Position numbers and translations under genes: made by a program. From Cranoglanis bouderius (lineage: Eukaryota > Chordata > Actinopteri > Siluriformes > Cranoglanididae), in NCBI GenBank assembly GCA_023630585.1, contig CM042562.1:12521184-12585183 (forward strand): DNA of 64,000 nucleotides, read 5' to 3'. Under the pieces are notes generated by a model, which worked only from the letters and a program-made list of their open reading frames with translations, ran no database searches and had not been told where the DNA came from. Numbering within the stretch: the stretch's first letter is position 1; every line of letters starts with the position of its first letter. Of this stretch, positions 25,400 to 36,941 are shown piece by piece.

Positions 25400-25470
25400 T
25401 ACAACACAAGTTTGCATTTACATTTGCATTATTTAGCAATTTAGCAAACACAGTTATCCAGGGTGCTTTA
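25400..25470 (-). repeat. SINE 3' tail remnant
   Basis: The words TTTACATTTGCATTATTTAG and CAGTTATCCAGGGTGCTTTAC are a diverged reverse complement of the tail shared by the fish tRNA-SINEs (GTCGCTCTGGATAAGGGC...AAATGTAAATG). Only the tail is present. Confidence 0.6.
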
Positions 25471-26884
25471 CAGTCTCTGTTAGAAACATATCCTCATGCC
25501 AGGGTCTAAAAATATTCAAACATTACAAGTAAACTTGCTGTTTTATTTAATTTTTTTCCCCCCAGTGGCAGGTCATCAGTCTATATTTGAAGACACACAG
25601 TGACTCAGCTGATGGACAGTCAGGGCAAGCTGAAGTTCATTTCACCACCTGGGTGCCAAAACAAAGAGTCTGGATGCATGCCTTCCATGTAACTTGAGGG
25701 ATGATGGGTCAGGTCGAGCCGTGCTGGAGGCTCGAAGGGAACATGGTAAAACAAAGTCCAATTCTCCAATAAAACAGTTGAAGGTAAGCTATTTCTAGCG
25801 CATTTTTTTTTCCCCCTTCTCCACACGAAACTATTATTTGGAAAGCTGAACAGAAGCTACACCTTAGCGAAGGGGAGGAAACGGGTGCCGTGTATTAGCA
25901 AAGCAGTTCTTCATGCATTTCGGTATTAGATCCTCAGCACAAAGCGTCCTGTGCTACGGTATCATAAACAGTGCAAGCTGAAATGGTGAGCTAAGACATG
26001 CGGGGAATATTGATGAGATTCAAGAAGAGATTCAGAAATGAGAAACACAGTTCAGAGAACTTGACGGATAAAGTAAAATGTGCGTATACTCAACAGACTC
26101 TGCGAAGAGTACGGAACAAAATAAGAAGATCTAACTCGCTGAAAAGGCACACAAGAATAAAACAAGTAACAATGCATGAAAAACAAGAACAAGAGGTCTA
26201 GATTTAGCTCTTTAGAGTGTAGTAATCGAACCTTACACACTGCAGGAAAAGACTTAGATCTTAAAGTTTTTAAGGGTTATTTGGATTGCCAGTTAAAGGA
26301 ACGCTTAAAATGTTCTAAGTAGAACCCATTTAGAAAGCTACAATCTTTAGCCATCCAAAAATAAATCCCTTTAAGGGCCTAAATACAAGGTTCCTGAATG
26401 GAGTCTATACACAAACGATGTACCACCAAATGCTGGAAGAGTTTTACAGTAAGTTTACATTTAAGGGTAAATATAAAAAGAAGCAAGTCTAATGCTAAAA
26501 ATAAGATTTTCCACTGTCTCAGTGCAGAAGTCTGAAGGAACGGATTAAACCGGAGCCCTGAGAAAGATGGTTTGCCTGGACTGGATTTAAAGTACAATAA
26601 TGATGTTGATGATCTATATCTGCATCATTATTTCAATCGGCAACATCTACACACCTTTAAAGTGAGAAAGGTATTGATACATGGAGAATATTCAGAGCTC
26701 TGACTGCCTACTGAACTTTTAGGTTTATAGTTGCAGTATTATCACATCAAAAATACATTCTAAATCTGGAAAATTATGCAAAGCAGTTTTGCAGAGTACT
26801 TTAGGGTTGAATATCAAAATGGATTCTGTCTCAACAACAATTTTTTTGACTGATGGTATTCTTAGTCCATGACCTCGTGAACCA

Positions 26885-26976
26885 GCATTAGGATGTATTT
26901 ATTTATAGAGAATTCAAAGCACTATCCAGTGATTCTGGATATGGGCATCTGCCAAATCCCATAAATGTAAATGTCA
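26885..26976 (+). repeat. SINE 3' tail remnant
   Basis: The words GGATATGGGCATCTGCCAAAT and CATAAATGTAAATG match the SINE tail seen more completely at 33320-33372. The tRNA-like head is absent. Confidence 0.55.
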
Positions 26977-28009
26977 ACATTTCAATGTCATTTTCTTAAA
27001 GTAATCGCAAATGTTCTCGCATATGCATTAAATCCATTGGATGTATAATGTGCGGCTTGTGTATGTAAACCCCTATAAACAATAAAATGTTAAAAAGAGA
27101 AATAAATTTGTAAAAATAAATCAATAAAACATTATTTTTGACCATAGGAACCTGGACAAACACTGATACGGTGCTGAGTGATGTACATAAAATAAATAAA
27201 TAAAAATAAATAAATAAATAAATAATAAAAAAACAGAAATATATTTATTCCTTTTCTGGTCACATGGAGTAAAAACGTCACAGAAGTGATCTCTGGACAG
27301 CCTGAGTGGTGAACGGCTGTAAAACTGAAGATGCAATCTTACCACAGAACCTGTGGTAAAAGAGAATATGGAACGGCAAAAGAAGGGACATGTTGTTCTC
27401 TTTACCTATGAATACCGCCATGCTTCCATTATGAAGTCTTTATTAATGCAATTTCACATGCATCAAGAGTGCAAATGTACACTAAGGAAAATGACAGTTT
27501 GACATCCCTGATGCATAATCGTATATCCCACTATATAGGTTTAGTGCATGTCTTTTAATTCTCCACTTTTATTTTAACAGAGCTATTCATAATGCACTGT
27601 CTCTGTGTAAATGACAAGTCAGTACTTGTACTCATGTAGTGATTTAATTTTAGCCAAAATGTGTGTATGAGTAGGAAATTTAAATTCAAAAATGAGTACT
27701 TCGTGATTACATGCCTATACGGAAAGCGATGGAGTAAGGAGGAGGAAGAAGAGAAAGGAGGACATAATTTAAAAAATGGAGACAGAAAGACAGGTTGTCA
27801 TCCTTCTGGTGCTGTGGTACAGTCGCATCTGTTTACACTCCTAACGAATCAATACTGACGAGAGTGTAAGTCACTGACCTGTGCTGTAATATCTCATCCT
27901 CTGCATCCTCCCCTCCTCTTTCAATCCCTCTGCTAATCTCAGCAAGCATTCCTCACTCTAATTAGCCCTGACTTATACACTTTGACTGTACAAGTCAGTT
28001 TGGTACGTT

Positions 28010-28130
28010 CATCTGGAGCCAAGCTGGGTTCTTTGTGCAGTTCTGCCATCCTTCATTTGCTAGTTGGATGTCAATCTCTCCGTTCTGATCTAGAGTACAT
28101 TGAGCGGCTTGAATTCGAGAGAGCAGCATC
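28010..28130 (+). promoter_or_regulatory. Histone H4-type promoter remnant
   Basis: The word TCAATCTCTCCGTTCTGATC resembles the H4 subtype element (a TCAATC...GGTCCGAT-type word known from vertebrate H4 promoters). It lies about 63 bp before the H4 start codon. A clear TATA box is not seen at the expected spacing. It is relic or possibly still active. Confidence 0.45.
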
Positions 28131-28193
28131 ATGTCTGGCAGAGGCAAGGGCGGTAAGGGACTCGGCAAAGGAGGCGCTAAACGTCACCGCAAG
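28131..28193 (+). pseudogene. Histone H4 gene, 5' fragment cut at codon 21
   Basis: The ATG at 28131 opens the exact H4 amino-terminal tail: [16 protein letters not shown] followed by KRHRK. These 21 codons match the universal histone H4 start, including the modified lysines 5, 8, 12, 16 and 20, without one change. At the next codon the sequence switches to a tRNA-derived SINE, and the histone fold does not resume after it. The upstream 120 bp includes GTCAATCTCTCCGTTCTGATC, similar to the H4-specific promoter motif, so this came from a genomic H4 copy with its 5' flank and not from a processed transcript. H4 needs about 103 residues, so no nucleosomal histone is made. Confidence 0.85.
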
Positions 28194-28493
28194 TGGGCGG
28201 TGGTAGCTCAGTGGTTAAGAAGTTGGGCTACTGATCTGGTCGTGAGTTCAAATCCCAGCACTGCCAAGCTGCCACTGTTGGGCCCTTGAGCAAGGCCCTT
28301 AACGCTCAACGGCTCCCAGGGCGCCGCAGCAAAAAAAATGGCTGCCCACTGCTCTGGGTGTGTTCACGGTTTGTAGTGTATGTTCGCTACTCACAACTCC
28401 TAATGTGTGTGCACTAACTTGGATGGGTTAAATGCAGAGGACAAATTCCAAGTATGGGTTACCATACATTGGCCTTTCCATGTCACTTTCACT
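28194..28493 (+). repeat. tRNA-derived SINE, long form
   Basis: The head GGCGGTGGTAGCTCAGTGG (A box) and GAGTTCAAATCCC (B box) form an internal Pol III promoter. CAAGCTGCCACTGTTGGGCC and TTGAGCAAGGCCCTTAAC follow. The body then continues through GGCTGCCCACTGCTCTGGG and GGATGGGTTAAATGCAGAGG to about 28493. This tail differs from that of the copy at 33182, so there are at least two SINE subfamilies with one shared head. Confidence 0.9.
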
Positions 28494-29516
28494 AAGGGTG
28501 AGTGTATATGCAGCTGCATGCTGCTTCACTGGGGAATGAAAAGGACTACTGGCCAAGCACGAGTGACAGCTGAGGAGCCTCAGATGAATTCGCATGATGG
28601 AGTCCAATAATTCAGGCCAGGATGTGAAATTCGTTGTCACTTGCTCCATGTCAAGGGACAGAACATGGCTGCTTTTTTATTATTAATATGTTTGGCTTGA
28701 CTAAGCTTCTTCCTTTTTGTCTTTGTGTGTGAACATCACAGAAGATTACAGGTGAACATTTGTGTAAAGGTTTTAAGGAAGACATTATAGAAAACAAAGC
28801 TAAAATACATGTCTGTAACTTGCAAAAATCACTGTAAACCACAGGCAGTAATATAAAAAAAAAAAAAGTGACTAGTTCATATTATTCCGACTGCAAGATG
28901 CATGGTTCTTTGCTCTAGCAGGTGTTACATCTTGGAAGCAGAGCAACGTTTTTGTTGTAATTATTCCATTAGACTAAACACATGTCCAACTGCAAGTGAC
29001 TTTAATATATGCATGCTTGTCCAGGGGTTATAGGAAGGTTAAGGGAAAGTACACTGGTATACTGTTAGCTCAACAATACAAAACAGGACATAGCTGCACT
29101 AGCAGAAATGAGCACAATAGTGTATGCAGGGCATAGACAAACATTGAGCACTTAACACATTAAATGAAACAGAAGTGACTAAAGATATTTTCCAGGCTTA
29201 TAGCAAAGATTTCAAGCTCAGTGCTGAACTACACAGCACTAACAAGATAAATTCTGAACTAGACTATACAACAGAGGGTCTCTGTGCTATTAGAGGCAAT
29301 ACATACAGCTAGACAAAATTCTTCACAGGTAGGAATATAGAGCTTGGGAAGATTGCTTGGTTACAGTTTGGATAGAAATAGTTTAGTTCACTAAAGTTCA
29401 CTAAAGCAAGATAATTAGCTAACCTTTATCTAGCAAGTTACTTGCTATTAACAATTTATGCATGAAGAAAAGCAAACCTAGTGACACTGTTCTCTTTATC
29501 CATTCAACATCATGTA

Positions 29517-30175
29517 CAGTTGAGGTCATAAATTTACATACGCCTTGCAGAATCTGCAAAAGGTTAATAATTAAAAAATAAATAAATAATAATGAGGGAT
29601 CATAAAAATTTCATTTAGTTTTTTATTTTATTTAGTCCTGCCCTGAATAAGCTATTTCACATAACAGATGTTTACATATAGTCCACAAAAGACAATAATA
29701 ACTGAATTTACACAAATGAACCAGTTCAAAAGTTTACATACCCTTGATTCTTAATACTGTGTGTTGTTACCTGGATGATCAACGACTGTTTTTATGTTTT
29801 GTGATAGTTGTTCATGAGTCCCTTGTTTGTCCTGAACTGTTAAAACTGCCCAATGTTCTTCAGAAAAATCCTCCAGGTCTTCTGTCTATTTGACCCCTTT
29901 CCAACATATGATGTTGAGAATCATCTTTTCACACTGAGGACGACTGAGGGACTCAAACACAACTAGTACAAAAGGTGCAAACATTCACTGATGCTCAAGG
30001 AGGCAACACGATACACTAAGAGCCAGTGGGGTGTAAACTTTTGAAAAGGATTGTCGGTGTAAATTGTTATTATTTTTGTTTAAAGATCTAATTTTTTTTC
30101 ATTTAGTACTGCCCTTCAGAATCTATATAAGATATTTACATGTTTACCAAAAGACAAAATCATAACAATTTAGTG
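29517..30175. mobile_element. Tc1-type non-autonomous repeat (CAGTTGAGGTC family)
   Basis: The left end CAGTTGAGGTCATAAATTTAC follows TA. Inner motifs AAAAGTTTACATACCC and GTAAACTTTTGAAAAGG recur in both orientations, and the word TTTAGTACTGCCCTTCAGAATC mirrors the left part. It matches a common teleost DNA-transposon repeat as I remember it. There is no open transposase. The right terminus is eroded or cut off near 30175. Confidence 0.7.
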
Positions 30176-31459
30176 GCAGAGTGTTTTAGTGTGGGCATCA
30201 GCAGAGCTATCCATAACCAGTGCAATCAAACACCACACCCCGAAATCTGTGCATGCCCTTATAGATGTGGTAGTTTATTATTGCTGCTGCCCAGGCTGTT
30301 AGTTTGTGGTCTGCAATTTATTTGATAAATTGTTTGCAATTTGACTTCGCTTTGTTCTATTATTACACCATTGTGCAGACCTATTTAGAGCAAACCTGAG
30401 CATGACAAAGCAGGTACTCAAGATGAATGAATGAGCTTTTGGCCATGTTGGTGTTTTCCCGCATTCCTCCTTCTTTACAGCTCAATACATAGCTCTTAAA
30501 GTTGTTCTTGAGATGTTTGACATAACAGTTTACGGCTTACTAGCACTCTGCTGGCGTGCTCATGTGAGCGTTTTAAAATTGCTTTTGGGTTTTTGCAGTA
30601 GACAGGGACATTTACCAAAATGCTGTTTGAACAGGGATTTTTTTTTGACAATGGAAACTATGTTTTCAAAAATATCCATACAAGTGTGAAGTCACTTGGA
30701 AAGAATGACAATAAAAAGAAACAAAAAAATTCAGAATAGTGCATCTCTTGAGGCATGAAGTATGTCAAAGTTACAAATGTTAAACTTATAAAACACACAG
30801 GCCTTTGTGGCCAGCCTTGTGTTATGGGCCGCAAATGTGCGAGTGTGTACAGGCACAGACACTACCTACCGCAGGTTTCATGGCACTCAGGAGTACAATA
30901 ACCCTGCATCACCTAGCGGCTAGTTATACCGAGAAATGTCAACGCGTGCAAATGAAAATCACCCTGTTTTTGTAAAGCACAGCCTTGCTTTGGAGAAAGG
31001 TCACTCCCATGAGCAATAATGGAGAGAAAGAGCTGGGAAATGTGATGGATATGAAAGTTTCATAAGTGGCAGAAAATGCTGAGGACATGAGAATATATCC
31101 CTGGACACATCACCACCTCCCTCTACGAGACTTTATGAGGAATTGCATGCTATCAACAAGGAAATGAAGCATTAATAATACATGGCTGAAGGTTACACAA
31201 AATGGACTCTTTAAAATAAGGCCGGCTGGGAGTTAGAACATAAACGTCACTTGCTGTTACATGATTCGGAAAGAATTCACAAAGGTCTACATACACACTT
31301 AAACAAGCTTTGGGAAGAAGTGCGTACCCGGGTTATTAGAGTTAGCCTCTTTCTCACACACACACACCGTGTGTGTGTGTGTATTCTGCGTAACAGCCTC
31401 TCATTAGCAGCAGCTGTCAAGGCGATGAAAGCTGGCCTAGCCGAGTCCTCTGTTATCTC

Positions 31460-32176
31460 TTTTCCACCGACACGGTTCCAGTGCGGGTTCCTGGCCATTG
31501 GCAGTTCACGAACCGTTCCGCACGTTTCCACCACAAAAAAGGCGGTTCTGGAAAAATCGGTTCCACCCCGGCCCTAAAAACTTGCTGGACTGGAACCTGT
31601 GAACCTGTTATGTCAGGGGGCCGGTGCAGTGCAGGGGCGGGGAAATGTAGCGGCACCCGGAAAAGTTTTCAGGACAACAACAGTGTTGGTTGCTAGCTAC
31701 CATGCTAACGTCTCCGGTAAGTACTGCGACAGAAGAAAAGACACAAAATGTCTGAAAAAGTAGTTCAGCAGTGGTCTATAGAGGAAGCATGCGCTCTACT
31801 GTCAATATGGTCTTCAATGGAGATCCAAGACAAACTAGAGAGCTTGGAAAGGAAAGGAAAAAAAAAAGGAAAAAAAAAAAAAAAAGAAAAAAAAAAAGGT
31901 GTATGAGGAGATACGGAAAGAAATTCTCAATGCCAGCTTCAATCGGATGATTGAGCAAACTGTAAACAAACTCAAGAAACTTAAGAAGGACTACAGGGGT
32001 CAGAAAATGGAGCTCAGCAAAAGCGGCAGTGGACGAAACAATAAAAGCGTGCATTATGATGTTTTGGACTGGTTACATAATCACGTAAACAACACGTAGC
32101 AACGTAACCCGTTACGTCGCCGTTCGTTTCTCAAGTCTGTGGAAACTCGTGGTCGTTTCGATGGAAAAGAGATGTA
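31460..32176 (+). mobile_element. PIF/Harbinger-type element with broken Myb gene
   Basis: The ends form inverted repeats: ATCTCTTTTCCACCGACACG on the left (about 31456) against CGTTTCGATGGAAAAGAGAT on the right (ending about 32174). Inside, the 5' part is GC-rich with many GGTTCC words, and a donor-like CCGGTAAGTACT lies at 31711. The only coding remnant is a Myb/SANT-like gene. PIF/Harbinger elements encode a DDE nuclease and a Myb-like partner. No nuclease is present, so this is a non-autonomous derivative. The superfamily call rests on the Myb protein. Confidence 0.65.
31748..32099 (+). pseudogene. Myb/SANT-like (trihelix) DNA-binding protein, frameshifted
   Basis: From the ATG at 31748 the frame reads EKVVQQWSIEEACALLSIWS and then SMEIQDKLESLERKGK. 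This is the first helices of a Myb/SANT-like domain (tryptophan, acidic turn, ALLSIW). It runs into an A-rich tract with interspersed G (31851-31892) that has expanded inside lysine codons and lost the frame. The second half resumes in another frame: VYEEIRKEILNASFNR then MIEQTVNKLKKLKKDYRGQK. It ends at a TAG at 32097-32099. Such proteins usually bind the element's own termini and recruit the Harbinger nuclease. The expansion makes this copy inactive unless a shifted product is used. Confidence 0.75.
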
Positions 32177-32538
32177 GGTGGCCTTCACAACTCCCCCGAG
32201 TCTCGCATTCTCAGAGACACTCGGACACACAAACCAGGATGTGAAAAATCAGTGAGGACGGAAAAAAAATTGCGGAAACCAACGCATAAATACAATTTTC
32301 ATTCACTGCCTTTAGATCTCGGTGTCATGTCTGCCTCCGGGCAAGTCTTGCGTCATGGTGGGCATTTACACGCATGCTGATCATGTGAACACAACCCCAA
32401 CTGAAACTACTCTAAGTATGCTTTGGATGGGCTGCAAAGCCTCATAAAAAAAAACACACACATGTACAAAGCCTCCAACCAGATCACAGAGACTCTATTA
32501 TGGGCAAACCAGAACACAGAGAGATGATGACAGACAGA

Positions 32539-32561
32539 ATGAGAAAAAAAAAAAAAAAAAA
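32539..32561. repeat. Poly-A tract
   Basis: A run of about 23 A residues. No SINE or LINE body is recognised directly upstream. Confidence 0.9.
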
Positions 32562-33181
32562 AATAGGGGCAGTAGTGTGTGAATGGATAGATGGACATGC
32601 CACTTGCGTTTTGAGGGCGAGAACAAGAATAAACAGGCAGACCGAATACAAGCAGGCGGATGAAAATGTATGGAGAGCCAGAGTTAATTTAGCACCTTGA
32701 AAGACAAGCTTTCATTCTGAGGTCTAAAAAATGAACAGGAACACGATGACTCAGAGGCACGCTGACAGATCTGGTCTTCTTGCAGCACAAAAACCCCACG
32801 TGATGTAACAGTCTACCAGCGTGCAGTCACCGGCTAACAGAATACATCCCTCCTGCACTGCTGGGCTACAGCCAGATGAGCGTGGATTAAAGTGGTCTAA
32901 AAATGGAGCACATCATTCAGTTCATTCAGATGATGCATCATCCGGCGTCTTCCAGCATCCAGCATGGACGGTAGCAGAAAGATAATAAAATCAAAGTCAC
33001 TCTGTATTAAGAAAGTATGCTAGTGATGTAACCGAATATGAACACATTATTCACAATGAACAGAATACAGATACACACTATTTTTTTATTTTATTTTTTT
33101 AAATAAAGGTTCATACTTATAAAGGGATCTAGTTGAGACTCGTGGTACTGTGTGGATCAGGACTATGCAATCCCAAGTACA

Positions 33182-33372
33182 GGCAGTGGTAGCTCAGTAG
33201 TTAAGACGTTGGACTACTGGTCAGAAGGTTGTGAGTTCAAATCCCAGCACTGCCAAGCTGCCACTGTGGGCCCTTGAGCAAGGCCCTTAACCCTCAACTG
33301 CTCAGCTGTATAAATGACATAAATGTAAGTCGCTCTGGATAAGGGCGTCTGCCAAATGCCATAAATGTAAGT
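33182..33372 (+). repeat. tRNA-derived SINE, short form, nearly complete
   Basis: GGCAGTGGTAGCTCAGTAG (A box) and GTGAGTTCAAATCCC (B box) are followed by CTTGAGCAAGGCCCTTAACC. The 3' tail is GTAAGTCGCTCTGGATAAGG, then GCGTCTGCCAAATGCCATAA. The tail is the type that fish SINEs share with a partner LINE. It is the best preserved short-form copy in the window. Confidence 0.92.
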
Positions 33373-33830
33373 AACAAGTAAAACGAGTCAGATATGAAGC
33401 TCACAGGACAAACAATGACCCTTAACATGCATTTGCAGTGTTCATCTTTAGTAACTGCCAGATAAGCGTCAATGGTGGTTTAAATTAAGCTACTAGCTTG
33501 TTTATATTACAAGTACATCACAGAGAGGTACAAGCAAAAATAAGAACTGTGCAAATGGGACAAATAAGTAAGTAAATAAATAAATAAAAAACAGTCACGC
33601 ACACATCACTACTTAAGACCACTTATGAACTTGAGTGATGTAGCTGAGGTTGAGGAACTGTCAGAGCCAGAATTCACTCTGAATAAAGCGTTAACTTTTC
33701 CACCTCTATGTTTCCACCTCTGCTTTCCAGTGTCTCTGTATAGTGGTAAGGTTCATAAAAGGAAATAATAACCCATTTCCTAATTAAATGCAAATACAAA
33801 TGCAGATATGGATATTAATAGCCCTAACTA

Positions 33831-34210
33831 TACACTAAATGAACAAAAGTATGGACACTTGACCAATCACACCCATGTGCTTGTTGTACATCCCAATCCA
33901 GATTTAGTCCCCTTTTTGCTGTTATACTAACCTCCACTCTTCTGGAAAGGCCTTCTACAAGATTACACAAGAACATTAGTGAGGTCAAGAACTGATGCTG
34001 ATGACCATGTCTTTATGGATCTCGCTTTGTGCACAATGGCATTGTCATGCTGAAACAGGTTTGGGGCCTCTGAGTTCCAATAATGGGAAATCTTAATGTA
34101 AAAACAATCTATACAATTGTGTGCTTCCAACTTTGTGGCAATAGTTTGGGGGAAAACCCACATATGGCTTTGATGGTCAGGTCTCCACAAGCTTTTGGCC
34201 CCATATTGTA
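33831..34210 (-). mobile_element. Tc1 derivative, internally deleted (TACACT...AAAAGTATG family), copy 1
   Basis: The left end TACACTAAATGAACAAAAGT and the right end CTTTTGGCCCCATATTGTA are inverted repeats shared with the element at 46141-46602. Reading the minus strand, LFQHDNAIVHKARSIKTW survives from the transposase catalytic region (second aspartate). Most other coding sequence is gone. It cannot move on its own. Confidence 0.78.
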
Positions 34211-35861
34211 TATAGATACAGAGAGTGCCATTGCATTACTAAGTACCCCTACTAACACATTAACCAATGTAACACGTCTAATATTCTGCTAACAGCGCAA
34301 AGGTATATGCAAATTACACTGGGCTGTAACCGAAGAAATGGTTTCTCAAGGGTTTTTTTTTTGCATAGCTAAAGAGCTCTTAGCTTCCTAAAGTCTATTT
34401 GGGATCCCCTCTAATAGAGAAAGCCCTCTACTGTAAAGTTCTACATAAACATTAAGTATTCCCCAGGTGGGCAAACTGAATTAACCCTGGTTAAAAATCC
34501 CATTTTATATAATAGACTGATTTAAAGCATTTTTCAATTTAATTTCTATGCATCACATCTGTAGCATATGTGCAGTTTCTACTGACAAGAATGTCAACGT
34601 TTCTCTGTATTGAGAAAACAAACAGAACAGCTGTTTAGTCCAAAACTCACTTTTTACTCACTGGTAAATTCTGTTAATTTATCCAACCATCCAATACAGA
34701 AACAATACAGTAAAAAGATACTTTTAGCTTCTTATGCCAGACAACAACAGTGGGAACAAAAGGAAGAATTACACAGATACTTACTTCAGAAAATTGAGTT
34801 TTAAATTCAAGTTTCACATAAATATTTACTGACTGTCTCAATGGCTGCCCTTCAACTTCTATTACAAGCCATCATCTTTAAGACAATGCTTTAAAAAGGG
34901 GGGTGAATACAAAAAATAGACATGGACATGGAAATGGATATTCTTGGCTGCCAGCAAGAAATCAATCCACTTAAGAGAAGATGGAAGGAAAATAAGTCCA
35001 TTTGAGGCACTGATTAAGACCAAGTGGACACCATAATCTGGTTTCCTTCAGCAGTGGAAGGGGACAAAAAGTTGCATCTCTGAGATGGAATGAAAAGCAA
35101 AGTGATTGACTGGGACTGAAAGTGCTGCTTGCAGAGAAACCCAGTTGGGTGATTAATTGCAAATTTCAGGTGTTAATAGGACTGTGTCAGAAATCACAGC
35201 TCTATTCTGAGTTTTTCTTCACTTGGAGATGGTCTTCACACGGAGAACCGAGAGTGGCCTGGTGGTGATAATGTGATGAAGATGCAATAGCAGATGCTTC
35301 AGATGGGCTTTTACACTTGTCTAGTAATGCCGCAACAATTCCCAAACTAATCACCATCACCACTCACTTACAAAAAACATCCATACAATGACACATTTAA
35401 ACAAATGCTGTAAGATTTATTGTTTTTTTCTTAAAAACAGAAAAAAATCATCAGAGCTAATTGCCAAATTGGAAATGACCAAATCCAAATCAATTAACTG
35501 CAAAAGCCCACCTGATCCACCCATCATTGCATCATCATCACATTATCACCACCAAAACACAAAGTCCTCAGTGTGAAAGCTATCTCTGAGCGGTGATGAT
35601 AAACTCCTGGAATAGAGCCGTGCAGCATTAATGCCTGGAGACAGCATACAGACGGTGGAACACAGAAGTAGCGCAGTAATCTCAGAAATATCTCTCATGA
35701 TTGAAGTAGAGGATTTCATGGCACATGTTCCTCAAGTAGGACCTGTTCCTGGAAAAACATCTCCAGGTTGTTCTGTGTCTCTCTCTCCATCTACTCCTGT
35801 GTCACTTGAAAATTCCCTCCAGGATAGAGATGTAACTGAAAATGAACAATATTTGGACTGA

Positions 35862-36245
35862 AGGGTTAATGTGTTCTAAATGGTTCAATGCTACATTCTG
35901 AGACGCTTTTCTGCTCACCGCAGCTGTAACGAGTGGTTATTCAAGAGACCGTAGCTTTCCTGTCAGCTTTAACCAGTCTGAACATTCTCCTCTGACCTAT
36001 TTCCCATCCACAAAACAGCTCACTGGATGTTTTTTGTTTCCTGCACCATTCTGAGTAACCTCTAGAGACGGCTGTGTGTGAATATCCCAGGAGATCAGCA
36101 GATTCAGAAATATTCAAACCAGACCATCTGGCACCAACAACCAGTCAAAGTCACAGAGATCACATTTTCCCCCATTCTGATGTTGGCTGTTAACTGAAGC
36201 TCTTGACCTGTATCTGCATGATTTTCTGCATTCTGTTGCTGCCAC
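35862..36245 (-). repeat. Dispersed teleost repeat fragment (unclassified)
   Basis: The segments GAGACGCTTTTCTGCTCACC, CCCAGGAGATCAGCAGATTC and AACCAGACCATCTGGCACCAA match a repeat I recall as common in teleost genomes. I cannot name its class with certainty. The right flank ACCGAGTGTATA resembles the usual terminus of that repeat. Confidence 0.55.
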
Positions 36246-36273
36246 AGGAAAGTGGACACCGAGTGTATAATAA

Positions 36274-36941
36274 CCCTTTTACGCATAGCGTGCAGTGGAA
36301 GCTCAGTGGTTAAGATGCTGGACTATCGCGAGTTCAAAATCCCAACACCTTCAAACTGCCACTCTTGAACCCTTGAGCAAGGCCCTTAACCCTCAACTGC
36401 TTAGTTATGGAAAAAAAATTAGCTAAGTGTAAGTCACTCTGACAAATTCCATAAACATGAATGTAAATGCAGTGTACATACTAATGGACAGTCAAGTTTT
36501 GTTTTTAGGAAAATATAAGACGTAAACATCTCCACATGGTCTCACATGAGTCCATTATTCCAACACAAATCATTATCCTGATTTCTGTCACTCTCTAGGT
36601 CTTGGTGCAGCATTCTCTGGTATATCGGACACGAAATGGCAAATTAAGGAAAACATTCAGACAGAAATGAACGCTTTTAAAAAAAAATAAAAAATTTAAC
36701 TACTTTACTTTTTTTTCTGAAATCAGCTGCATTATGCAATAGACCTAAACTGTATAAAAGTCAAGAATATTGCTTTATATTATTCAAGGATGATATTTTC
36801 CAGAATCTTGGTCGTCAACATTAAATATTTTATTAATTTTTAAAAAATGTCATTTTATTAGTTAAAAAAAAAACATGCAATTTTAAGTAAATACACATCT
36901 AGAGAATCTGGATGTTTTTAAATAATTTATGCATAAAAGGG
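36274..36941. mobile_element. piggyBac-like MITE, copy 2, split by a SINE
   Basis: The left end CCCTTTTACGCATAGCG and the right end TTATGCATAAAAGGG form inverted termini. TTAA (36942-36945) is intact on the right and eroded (ATAA) on the left. The interior is AT-rich and homologous to copy 1 at 10384-10949. A SINE (about 36290-36475) lies just inside the left terminus. There is no transposase ORF. Confidence 0.68.
36290..36475 (+). repeat. tRNA-derived SINE nested in the piggyBac-like MITE
   Basis: GCAGTGGAAGCTCAGTGG (A box) and CGAGTTCAAAATCCC (B box) precede CTTGAGCAAGGCCCTTAACC and a diverged tail (GTAAGTCACTCTGACAAATTC). TGCAGTG occurs at both edges (about 36291 and 36469) and may be the target duplication. 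This copy is more diverged than the one at 33182. Confidence 0.85.

Noticed and set aside
28196..28270. Functional tRNA gene from A and B boxes
   Set aside because: The tRNA-like head is part of a longer SINE body repeated at 33182, 36290 and 54852. No cloverleaf acceptor stem closes.
32407..32700. Small ORFs around the poly-A tract at 32.54 kb as a retrogene
   Set aside because: There is no coding motif, and no upstream body with target duplications could be recognised.
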